Positions 34,886 through 47,800 of a stretch of DNA of 64,000 nt are shown in pieces; positions within the stretch are counted from its first letter, which is position 1; each line of letters begins with the position of its first letter. Under the pieces are notes generated by a model, which searched no databases, was not told the DNA's origin, and worked only from the letters and a program-made list of their open reading frames with translations. The position numbers and the translations under genes are program-made. Source of the DNA: Mytilus galloprovincialis (Eukaryota; Mollusca; Bivalvia; Mytilida; Mytilidae); the NCBI RefSeq assembly GCF_965363235.1, contig NC_134843.1, positions 94,893,795 through 94,957,794 of the forward strand, given 5' to 3'.

Positions 34886-35329
34886 ACCCTTAAAAAAAAT
34901 CTTTGAAGAAATTTGATGAAAATCTGAAATGTGAATAAAATTGCCCCCCCCCCTCCTGATTTTTTTTTCACCTCTCACCCTCCTTTTTCAAAATATAATT
35001 CTTTCCCTCAAGATATGGTTATAATTTTAATTCAAATTTCCAAAGGAGATTACAACCATATTAACCAATTCAAATACACCATAAAAGTCTTTAAATAGAA
35101 AAGGAAATACATGATCATAGCTAAAAACTAATATTCCTTAATCAGCCTTTAATAGTAAGTTGTAAAAAATAAATTGACAGCTTATCTTCTCAAGACAATC
35201 CAGCATTCATTTACACATAATTTAAAAGCAGTTTAAGGGAGGTAATCTAAACATAACATTGTACTTAAAGTACACTGTTGTGTTTTTTCCTCATTTGTTG
35301 CCCCTAATTCATAAACAGTGAGCCATAAC

Positions 35330-35655
35330 ACCCCAAAGTCAATCATAACCATCCCCTTGAGGTATGAAAACTTGTGGTATAATTTCAGAGAGATCCATGC
35401 ACCGTTCCACAAGTAATTGTCTGGAAACTAGAAAAATGCTTATTTGGGCCCCTTTTGGGGCCTAAATTCCTAAACTATAAGGACCATAACCCCCAAAATC
35501 AATTGCAACCTTCCTTATGTTGTTATAAACCTTGTTTTTAAATTTCATAGATTTCTATATACTTATACTAAAGTTATTGTCCAGAAACTACATGTCTTCC
35601 AACGACGCTGACGTGATACCAATAAAGGATGCAAAATTTTTTGAGGTCATATAAA
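35330..35655 (-). repeat. Decayed copy of the TATACGACC-ended repeat
   Basis: Phrases such as TTTCAGAGAGATCCATGCAC, GGAAACTAGAAAAATGC and the end TTTTTTGAGGTCATATAAA are inverse relatives of 22708-23471. It lies just outside the 3' end of the NDUFS3 coding region, about 240 bp from the stop codon. Confidence 0.6.
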
Positions 35656-35889
35656 AATAATGATATGGGATATACATCCATGACACATCTGGTTCTCATG
35701 TTATGTATTCTGTCTTAGGTGATACCATATGCAATCATCTGATATAATTTTTTAGTTTAAAAACTGACAGAAGATGATTTTCATGATTTAATTTTCAACA
35801 CTGATGAATTTAACAAACACAGTTAAAACATCACATTTAATTTTATATTTTAATTTATACACAAACATCTATGATAAGAACTATTGTAA

Positions 35890-38800
35890 TTATTGTTTTG
35901 GTTGTTCCTCTGGTTCAGCTGGTCTCTCACCACCCTCCTCTACTTCACGGAACTTAGGAAACACTTCCCATGGTGTGTTATATTCAAACTTTCTAAATTC
36001 TTGTGTTAATTCTAAGGGTTCTACGACCACTCGTTTGACCTCATCATCATATCTAACCTACAAAACAATAAATAAAATTGAAAATGGAAATGGGGAATGT
36101 GTCAAAGAGACAACAACCCGACCATAGAACAGACAACAGCAGAAGGTCACCAATAGGTCTTCAATGCAGCGAGAAATTCCCGCACCTTGAGGCTTCCTTC
36201 AGCTGGCCCCTAAACAAATATACCGGGTATATACTAGTTCAGTGGAAATGGACGTCATACTAAACTCCAAATTATACACAAGAATGTTTTACTTATTCTC
36301 CCTTTTTGGAAGTATCTTACTTAATTAAATGATGTCACCAGCTTTTACTTAGGCAACAAATGACGCTATCTTCAGAATGACTTCACCTGTATTAGAATTT
36401 ACTTGAGTGTGTCATTGTTTGACTGTTCACCAGTTTTCTTGCAGACAAAATAAGTTATAATCAGGATGTTTCACAAAATGATATAAATTTTTTTTGCCAT
36501 TTATAATAGTTGCAACATTTGAAAATTCAATCAAATTGACCTTGAAGTGTTTGAGCTATTTAAAGTTCTGTATTTATCTTCCCTGTAGTCTATGTAACCA
36601 TGGTAACAGTACTAAGATTTTAGAATTCAATACAGTGATACTTAAACCTGGCAAAATATAAATATTTCAATTGATAATGATCTCATCACAAACTTAGACA
36701 CATATTTTAAATTTGAAAATATTTTTTAAATCAATCATGGTTACAATTAACAGCCAAAAAAAAAAATATCTTTAAGGTAGGTCATACATGTAGGTTCCCC
36801 GAGATAGAATTTTTTGATACTTTGCGAAAATGAAGATTTTTCTATGCTCTTTTCAAAAATATAATAAAAAAGATGGGTCACCCAGGGCTTCCAAAAAATA
36901 TTTGAGCCAGCCGGACATTTTATATCTGATCCCGATTTTATTCCCTTAAGACTTGGTCACAAAAGGCAATTATGGTAATTAGATGGCTATTCCAATGATT
37001 GACATTAGATTAATAACTAGAGGCTCTAAAGAGCCTGTGTCGCTCACCTTGGTCTATGTGAATATTAAACAAAGGAAGCAGATGGATTCATGACAAAATT
37101 GTGTCTTGGTGATGGTGATGTGTTTGTACATCTTACTTTACTGAACATTCTTGCTGCTTACAATTATCTCTATCTATAATGAATTTGGCCCAGTAGTTTC
37201 AGTGGAAAATGTTAGTTAAAATTTACAAATTTTATGAAAATTGTTAAAAATTGACTATCAAGGACAATAACTCCTTAGGGGTCAATTGACCATTTCTGTC
37301 ATGTTGACTTATTTGTAAATCTTACTTTGCTGAACATTATTGGTGTTTACAGGTTATCTCTATCTATAATAATATTCAAGATAATAACCAAAAACAGCAA
37401 AATTTCCTTAAAACTACCAATCCAGGGGCAGCAACCCAACAACAGGTTGTCCGATTCTTTAAGGGCAGATAGATCTTGACCTGATAAACAATTTTATCCC
37501 TTGTCAGATTTGCTCTAAATATTTTGGTTTTTGAGTTATGAGCCAAAAACTGCATTTTACCCCTATGTTCTATTTTTTGCAGTGGCGGCCATCTTGGTTC
37601 GATGGCCTGGTCACCGGACACATTTTTTAAACTAGATACCCCAAAGATGATTGTGGCCAAGTTTGGATTAATTTGGCCCAGTAGTTTCAGAGGAGAAGAT
37701 TTTTGTAAAAGATTACTAAGATTTACGAAAAATGGTTAAAAATTGACTATAAAGGGCAATAACACCTAAAGGGGTCAACTGACCATTTCGGTCATGTTGA
37801 CTTATTTGTAGATCGTAATTTGCTGAACAATATTGCTGTTTACAGTTTATCTCAATCTATAATAATATTCAAGATAATAACCAAAACCAGCAAAATTTCC
37901 TTAAAATTACCAATTCAGGGGCAGCAACCCTTTGGGCCAGGTGAGCTAAAAAACGATTTTAAACTTTACTTTGATATGAATTTGATGCTTGGATGTAAAC
38001 TGTTAAATTGACAGTGCATCATTCAAAGTGTGCACATCAGCATGCTCATATCTGCCTTAGATTCTTTATTTGTGCAAAATGACTTTGTCAAAAACTTTAC
38101 TTTCGTTTTAAAATCACATTTTTCTGAAACTGGATGTTGACTTGACAATGGTTAAACATGGACCATAAACAGATACCTAAAATCTGTGTACGTTAACAAA
38201 GCATGACTTGAGTGAAAAAGCTCTTTCCATGTTATTTCTTCAACCAAATACTTGAAATGAAGGTTAGATACAGGTATCAATGATAATTTTAGCATTTTTG
38301 AAAAAATGTAGGATGCTTAATTAAATTTCCCACCTGTGCACATGCGCACACGTGTTCTAGTTGATATAGTTCTGACGATTTTTCATCAAAAACCTTTTTA
38401 AATTATTCATCAAATCATGTTGATAAACTAATTTCTTATAATTTTAATCTTTTGGACTAAATCAAATAGATACAAACCGCTGAAATGTAAGAAAATAATT
38501 GTGAATAGACCGATCAATTTATACGATGTCAGGTACTGAAAATAGTTTACCTGTCACCTGAACAGGTAGATTTCAGCTGTCCAACAACTAATTAGCCTTG
38601 ATTAAAATTAGAAAGTATTAAAGTATGGGTTGTTTGATAGTAATTAATCATCATGTGACTTTTATGACTGGAAATGTGTAGATTTTAAAGGCAAAAGGTT
38701 GGGTCAAAAAGATCGTGAATTATGTTAAAATGACCGAAAATGCCTTGAACTGAAAAGTAGATGACCGTTTCATGCTTTGCCCAGCCGGACTTTTACTGGA

Positions 38801-41800
38801 CATAATACAAATGACCGGAATATATGACCGTTTTGGAAGCCCTGGGGTCACCGTGCTACTTTTCAAGCTATGAGTCATGGAAAATTGTCTAAATTTGCTT
38901 AGAATGATTATGCAAAAACACATTTTTGTGCATAAAAAAAAATCTATGAGATAGAATTTTGAAACAAATTGTGAGAAGATAGGTTTTATATGTTATATCT
39001 TGAGAGTTATGTCCCTTGTCTACAATCTGATAAACTTACTTCTACATATCCACTAAGTGGGAAATCCTTTCTAAATGGATGTCCCTCAAATCCATAATCT
39101 GTTAGAATTCTTCTCAAGTCAGGATGGTTTGCAAAGAATACTCCAAACATATCCCAGATCTGAAATGCCAAAATAATAACATATTTATACAATATTTTGT
39201 TTACTTGTACAACAGAATATCTTTTTATTAAAATAAATTAAAGCAGTTCTTAAACATTATTTGTACATTTATGTTAATAAAAGCATGTTTTTTTAAAAAT
39301 TGAATTACGATTATGTTAAATTTCTTTTGAATAATATACATGTAGATAGATTTGTTCATGTCAGCAATTTAGGGCGTCAGTTCTGTTCAACTACATACCC
39401 ATGGAGTAACATGAGATTTTTAAAACTGTGCCATATCAGATAATAAAATATGACTCGTTAATTAACTTGTGCACCTTTACATCATGTACATAACCTGCAT
39501 ACTGAAGTTGTATTTATTTGATGGAACACACTACAGTAGTGTCTACTTACGATGGGTCTTACAACAGGAGGGTGGGGATGGGGGTTGTATTCCAGAAACA
39601 GATAAAACATCGGTAATATAACTTACCTCTCTTTCATACCAGTTTGCTCCAGCAAAAACAGAACAAAGGGAATCTATAGGAGTCAATTCATCTGTGTAGG
39701 TTTTCACTTTAATACGAGAGTTAAATCGTAGAGATAACAACATGTAGACAATCTGAAAGTAAACCATCAAAGATTATATTGTGTATGATTGGTTAGATTC
39801 CAGCAACATATGGTTAGATTCCAGCAACATATATTACATGCAGGAAGAGATTTTAATGGGATAAGAATATGTAATGATCTTATTCTTAATGTCAAACACA
39901 AAATTAGAAATTTGATTTGCTCTATTTTCTTTCAACTTTTGTTGAAGACAGCTTATATAGAATATATATGATGCTTTTAGATCTGCAGTTTTGATTTCAT
40001 GTTTGTCGAGTTTCAATTTTTTCAGTGCCAATACTCCATGATCTGTTGTTGAAGCTTATAATTCACCAGTAATTTATAACAATGTGATTGGTATTAATTA
40101 CCTCAAACCTTTTTTCCCGTGTGGGTACATCAACACCAGCGATATCTACTATGTTTAAATACTGTGTGTTATGATGATCTTTGAGGAAGGATATAGTTGG
40201 TACAATGCCTTCTGGGTGAATTAGTATTTCCAGCTCCTCGTGATGAGTTACCACTACATGTTGTACATACTTAGGCAAACATTCAGCTACATATTGCCCA
40301 AAATCTTTCAACTGCTGCCTGTAGGGCAAGTTCTGAGGTCTCACTGTGGCTGAAATATACAAGATTATTTAAATTATGCTTCTGATTTCACCAGGTCTAA
40401 ATATATCCAAGGGGTCAAATATTATTATAGACTGTTTCAACATATTATCATGAACATGAGAGTATTTTCATTTTTTTGTAAATTACAATTATTATTTGAG
40501 TTCAATATTAATAACAGATTAATTATGCATATCTGCTAACTTTTTCCATTGGGGATTTTAAGTTTGATAGGATCTTATGCTTCTCTTATATTGTCATAAG
40601 TGTTTTAAATCTACTACTACATGTATATTGTTTGAATGAGTGTGTACTTTATATCTCATTTGAATGAGTATGTGTGTGCTTTATATCTCATTTAAATGAG
40701 TACGTGTGTGCTTTACATCTCATTTGAATGAGTACGTGTGTGCTTTACATCTCATTTGAATGAGTACGTGTGTGCTTTATATCTCATTTGAAGGAGTATG
40801 TGTGTGCTTTATATCTCATTTGAAGGAGTATGTGTGTGCTTTATATCTCATTTGAAGGAGTATGTGTGTACTGTATATCTCATTTGAATGAGTATGTGTG
40901 TGCTTTATCTCTCATTTGAATGCCTGTTTTGACTCTGAGGTGTTCAGTGTACCTATGTAAGATTTTTTTTTTTTACATTTCACATTTTTTTTAAACAATT
41001 TCAAAAGTTAATCATGTTAATATGATTAAACATGTAAAATTGGTTAAATCTTACCCAATCATCTTTTTTTATAAACCTAACAATTTGCAAAGATATTTGG
41101 GTAGCAATACACAGTTAGGAGTTTAGTTTCACATTTTTGGTGCTGTGGATTTTTCAAAAATGAAAGTTTTATTGTCATATAAAATTCATTTCAAGACAGC
41201 TGATGACTAATTTTGCCTTCACAGTCACTTTATAAGATTATTTGACATGTTTTATAAATGGGCTACTTTCTTTTTGATTATCCATATTTTCATATCCTGA
41301 TCATCGGCCATCATGGCCATAGGTCTGGAAACTAATGGCAGTGCTAATATCCTTGCTTATTCATATCCAATGAATCAAAAAAGACCATACACTTTAATAA
41401 TATTTATTTTTTCTCTAGCTTTTACTAGAAATGTTCATAATATAACCAAATAGACACAAATTGTGAGAAGAAAATGAACAGTTACAGCAGTAGTAATATT
41501 TACAATATATATATAAATCTTTGCAGTTATCATGGCAAATGGAAAACATAAAAAAAAACTTTTCTTTTAAAACTTGACAAGAGAGTTTGTGGTAAACCTA
41601 TACCATATAAACATGCAACAATCCTATGGTCTTATATATATATATGATGTATGTTGGTGATGTTTTATTGTATACTACATTTGTATCTCAAAATACATTT
41701 AAACCAGCTTATCTTATCCATTATCTTTTTCTTTAATTTCACATATTTCACAAATCCCATTTAATTCCTATAATCAAGTTTATTTTTGTGTGGTTTCATA

Positions 41801-44800
41801 GGGAATACTTCTCAGTCTACAGTAGGTAATCATGGTTATATAAATGTAATATTTTTAAAATTAAGTCAAAAGTTATTTCTGGTTTTATTTTCATATGTCA
41901 TATATTTAGTCAACCAGGGGCGTGTCCGGGATATTTGAAAGGGGGGGTGTAGAATAAAATATTTCGCCGAGCGAAGCGAGGCGAAAAATTTTTTGGACCT
42001 TTTTTGGCTTAAAAACATAAAATAATAGAGAATTGCACTAATGTAACGGTTCCTGACTTGGAGCATGTATATTTTATAGTTAAAGTGTCAGGGTGTGACA
42101 TTTTTTATGCCGAGTTTTCTCCATTAATTGTCTATGGTATATTAAAATGATTGGATGGATCTTAACAGCAGTAGACCAATAACGAGAAATTCCAAACTCA
42201 AGGGTATAAGGAGTAACTTAACATTTCAATACCTAGGCCAGGATTTTATGAACGAGAGGCGTGATTACGGTTGAGGGTCCATGGGGAAGCTCAGAAGCTC
42301 CTGAATTTCAACAATTTAGCATCAAATTATGAAGTAATCCCTCTATTTTTGATTAAGTTCGGGTTTCGTTGAACGACACACATGATACAAGACAAATAAA
42401 CACTGAAGAATAAAGTTCTTTCGTTCTGAGTATTGCTTTAATGTGGAAATATACATATTTCTAGTATACATGTACCTTGACGCAAAACCTAAAATGAACA
42501 CAGAAAAATACTGACGGAGAGTGGATTCATAAGAACCATTTTACGTGGATTTCTCATGGCGTAATCGTCAATAATTTTATCAAAATCAAGTTTAATGTCT
42601 CTGTAAATATATAAAAGAAGCAGAGCATTTAGGCGATCCTCCTTCATGGTGCTTCTCAAATCATTCTTGATCAACTTAAGGGATGAGTTAGCTCTTTCGG
42701 TGGAACTTGACGTGACGCTCGTCAAAGCAAGTAAGAAGAGAACTTTCATGATGTTTGGAAATAAAGTCGAGCATGCCCTTACATCAGTTAAGGTTGATGT
42801 TATTGACTCTGGTTTGTCCGATTGATTTTCCCAAAACGACTTCCAGAGTCTCATCTCTTGCCTGAATGTTTCAGGCGAAGGCATATCAGTATTGTAATAA
42901 TCATAAACATCCTTCTACATCTCTTCGGAGATGAGGTGAACTCGGAAAGGCAAAATTGACAAGGCACGAACAACAGAGACAGCCTCTTGACCAAAACGCA
43001 TATCAAGTTGCTGAATTAGCTCATCAAGATAAGATAAGTAGATTGCCCGTTTAAAGTATTCTTTATCTGATGAAGCGGGAACATTGTTACAATGTGTCTG
43101 TCTAGCACAACGACGGGGCATTTTAAGCTCATCAAGTCCGGCCTTTACTGCCATGTCAGACGCATTACTGTAAACCAAGTCAAACTCTTGTTCATTTTTA
43201 CGGGTTTCTTCGATGATCTGTTTCACAGCTCCGATCATTTATAACCTTCAACAATGTCTAAAGATGAGCCTTGAAGCTTAGAACTTACTCCACGTACATA
43301 ACCAAAAAAGTTGTGTACTGTTTGGAAGCAAATAATAAATGTACTATCTGTTATCTTGGACAGAAGGCCATGAGCATCCGTAATAGCCTTTCGGTCCCAA
43401 GAACGTCCCTCATTGGAGCTTATGCCTTCTAAACATGCTACCAATGCCTCATACATTGTCGCGAATGTGTCGAGTGTGGCGTGTTTCTCTGTCCACCTAG
43501 TGTCACAGAAGATTTTGAATTTTGATTTAGAAATTTTGTTATTTTCTTGTCGATTGTTGTTAATATCTTCTACCGCCGTTTCTAGTCGTCGGCTTCTTTT
43601 AGGGGAATATTTAAAAAATATCCCGAGTTGTTTGAGAGAATCTAGCATGAAATGGATTTCTGTAACCTTACAACTTTTACACAGCACTAAACTTAGATTG
43701 TGACTAGCGCAATAATGATACATTGCGCGTGGAGAGATTCGTGTTAACCGTGCGGCACATCCAACGTTTTTCCCTGACATATTTCCTGCCCCATCCATAG
43801 TCTGCGATCTACATAACTGGATATCCAAACCATTACTAGCGAGGGACTGAACGACAAGATTACAAAGGGATTCGCCAGTGGTTTCCTCGGCCAAAATAAA
43901 TTCTAGCAGGCGTTCTACTGGAACTCCATCGACGACATAATTTAAACGGAAATTTAAAGCCTGGTTCCGGACACCGATTAGACAAAATCCTGAATTTTAC
44001 ATCATCCGATAGGGTATGTACATCGATGACTCCAATATCATCTGATAATTGCGATCCAAAGGTATCGTCAACTGGAATTCCCGCAGTTTCCTTGTTGCGT
44101 TCATTGTTGAAGATAGGTGACTCATCATCTCCAGTACCGAAAGTTTCATCGTTATTGTCATTACAGGACATACATGACTCATCATTTTGAGTATCTGCAG
44201 TTTCGACGTTATTTTCATTGATGGAGACAAAAGACTCATCCACTTCTTTACCCGAAGTTTTATTGTTGCTTCCGTTGTCACAGTGGAACGTAGACTCTTC
44301 ATCAATTGACATCTCATGGCTAGTATGTTCTATATTTGGTATGTCAGTCTCATAGTCAGTGGATCGCGGTGAATTAGACGCCTGGACGTCTCCAACTACG
44401 TCAGAGTCGACCACTCTTAGTTTAGAACTGACCAGGGGTGTTATCTCAAACTGTGATTCAGCGAATCGGTCTGTGATCGATTTATTTAAATCTTTGATAT
44501 GTGATATCAAACTTGAACACGAGGAAAATGACAGTACAACAGCTTTACCAGATGGAACACATAGTCCCATATCATTGCGACTGTGTGAATCAATACAATA
44601 AAGTATCCCTTGAGCCTTTTTTAAGCCGATAGTTGAACCAGGGTTACTTCCAAGTGTAATGAAAGAAGTTTCACTCTGTGCTAATGATTGGTGTAATGCA
44701 GACTCTAAAGTAAATGTTAAAGCGTCAGAATTGTCACTTTCCTGTTCCACAAGTCCACTCATCGGATCTTTCATTGTAATAGAGAAACTTTCGTTTTCAA

Positions 44801-47800
44801 TAAAAATATTCTCCGGAAACTCTGTTATTAGCATGTAGCCATCGGTAGTACAAACTTTATGGTACAAGTCAGTACCTCTTAGAAGAATATTATCTATTTC
44901 ATCTCTAGTCTTTGGAATAGTATTATCCAACATGAAAGCCAATGCAATGCACGTACATTGTCGTCCACCGCCGTTTATATCACCTTGATGCATTGACCCT
45001 TTGCAAACCAGCCTAGAATGCAAAAACAAAATCTGTTAACATATGAATTACACGGACACGTATGATACACTTAACACATTTGTAACGGAACTTCCCCATT
45101 TTTTCATTCTTGTTAAAGTACATGTTATTGCTATACATGTAGCCAAATGTCCCCCCCCCCCGAACCGAAAAAATCAAGTCCCATAACTCATACAGAATTA
45201 AATGAAACATTTATAATGATGGTGCGAAATGATATCAACTACATGTCATGTTAAACAATCCTGCAAAAAATGAACGAATCCGTCCAATTAGTCACTGTGT
45301 GACGGACGAACAGAGGCCACCATTTCCATGCCCCTCTGACGCGTGGCTGATGGAAGACAATGCAGGGGAGATATTCTTGAATGTCTCTAATGTAGCAGGA
45401 GTTGCGTATATAAAGACTGAGAAGGTTTAAAGGGTAATTATATAGTATACTGACAAAACATATACAAGTGATACCTCGCCACGCATAAGGGGATGGCAAA
45501 TAGTGTACTATAAAACTGTAATTTCTCACAAAAATGGTTCGTAGATTTTGCTACACATGGATTTAATATTAACACTAAACAACTACATTGAACTGTGCAA
45601 ATGTTAAAAACGTGTATCCGTTCTCGAGTTATTGTATTAAAACCACCGGGATGGACGGACCGACGGAAAATGTTGTTTGTGCTGTATTTATACCACTCTA
45701 CCAAGAAATTTGTTTTGCATGCACACGTAGAAAAATTGCGGTTTTTATCCAACGCAATCATAGGTTTGAACCCCGTTCTGGATATCATAGTCAAATCTGA
45801 GTGACCCCTTCCAAGGCAACGCGTAAAAAAATAACCCCATTTTAGACAATTTAGCTGAAAATACAACCCCTTTTGTCAGAATATACCCAGTATCGTATAT
45901 ATAGTAATATACCCCCCCCCCCCCCGGTATATTTAGAATGGCTATGGGGAATCGAAGTTAGTGTCACACAAAACAACCAAAATTCATGTATTATACTGAT
46001 TTACTTACCGTTTTGGTTGTTTAAAAAAGGTGTCCAAGACACCTTGATACGATTTTAAGGTCTTTTGACGTTTTGTTTTTGACATCGACATCTTTGCGAA
46101 TTCTTTATCACATCAACAACAATGGATACTAATCGCAGAGTCGAACACGCCGGACTCCCAGAAACGAAATTTTACGGTTGATGATGACCCAACAAATGGG
46201 GAATCAGTATAAAAAGAAATCAGAGTATGTGTTTAATTAATGAATATGATAAATTGCCATCATTCAATACAATACTAGCAGATAATAAAAAATATTACAT
46301 AAATTATGTTACTCATAATAATCAAAATTAAAACCCAAAAAAAACTTTTCCCTTTAACAGTAAAAATAATAATTACGAGATGTTTGGTTTGTAGAATCTG
46401 TTGTCTGTAATCTCTGACACTGTGCAACAACTGGATTGGCTTTTAGTACTAAAAAAGAAAAATTAATGTTCAATATAGTAAAATTCTTGTGTGTGTATTT
46501 TGTTAATTTTTGCTTCTAAAATGTGAAATTTCAACAGATGTTCAAGGTCAAACAAAATTTAAAACAGATAACAAAGTATTAAAATAGCTCTTAGTATAAC
46601 TGTATAATACTATTTTATTCTTAACAACATACTAATTTGAAAATTTGAAAATTTTTGTTCACTGGATTATATTTTTCAAAAATTCAATTACTTGTGAAGT
46701 AAAAAGGTTCTAAAAGGTAAAGTGACAAAACCTATTTACTAGTTGAGATGATCAATGATAATCCGTTTATCGCTATTTTGTCTATGACGATGTTGATGTT
46801 TATATTGACATGGGCATGTGAGCTGAGCATAGTTTTTAGCGATAATTTTTCATATCACTACTGTGCTGAGAAAGGACAATAGACAAAAAAATCTACACAA
46901 AACTAGTTGAGTTAAAGGGTGTAACTAAGTGGACAGAGTATTTCATCTGTTTCTACGTATAGACTGTCAAAAGAAACAGTAAGTGCAAATCTGTAAACAT
47001 GGTAAATATATTTTTGAATAGTATTAACGAGGAACACTGAAATGGGAAGAAGTTTAATCCTATGACAGAAGAATTCAGTCTATGTTAGGCCTAGTCCGAG
47101 ATTACCCTGACATCCAACGGCTGTTTTGCCATGTTTGCCAGACAAGCTGGGGCCGTTGGACATCACTGCTCGTCCCATATCAAAAAGTGGATATTTGCCC
47201 ATCCAAAAATAGATGCGCTGCTTCATTGCTTCTGGTGCCAACTAACGGCCTTGAAATAATATAAAACAGGTATCAATTTGTTCATTTTTTGTTTATCTCT
47301 TCATTTATGTACAAAATGTAAGCCTCACCTACCTGCAACCCTTTATTTTTCCATATTGAAAGTTTTCACATTGACCTATCAATTCAGATATTTTTACTTT
47401 TATTTTCAAAAGGACGTCAAGTTACGAGAGATTTTGCGACCTCGAGACTCAAATATGTAAATATTTATACTTTTTTCAACTCCTTTAGAGGAGATCAATG
47501 TTTAACATTCAGTAGCAAACCACGATTTTTTCACCTCCTTTACAGGAGATCGGTATTAAGCATTTAGTGCCAACCACGATAACAATCGGAAGCTCTCGAA
47601 CATTTAGATTACTTGCATCGTAAATGAACGAGGATTTCGATTATGGTCATTTGCATAAATCATCACTTTTTTCTCGTGGTCACATGATAATCTGACATCC
47701 TTTTGAAAATAAATAAAAAATGTCTGAATCGATGGGTAACTGTGAAAACTGTTTAAATATGGAAAAATAAAGGGTGACCAGTAGGTGAAGCTTACATAAA

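Larger units (their letters stand above)
41915..46290 (-). mobile_element. hAT DNA transposon copy with protease-transposase gene, one end missing
   Basis: The left terminus CAGGGGCGTGTCCGGGATAT matches the inverse of the right terminus of 28171-31364, followed by the CGCCGAGCGAAGCGAGGCG hairpin. The opposite end stops matching at about 46285, so the right terminal repeat is lost. The gene inside runs on the minus strand, the same sense as NDUFS3, in whose intron 2 the element lies. Comparison with the other copy defines the element boundaries. Confidence 0.85.

Noticed and set aside
43997-44317. Extra frames overlapping the protease and linker of the hAT gene, including 44359-44601 plus
   Set aside because: They are out-of-frame shadows of the 389-residue frame; the latter is supported by splice phase and motifs.
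45438-45866. 142-residue minus-strand frame within the hAT intron
   Set aside because: It has no domain and low-complexity composition, and it lies between two supported splice sites.
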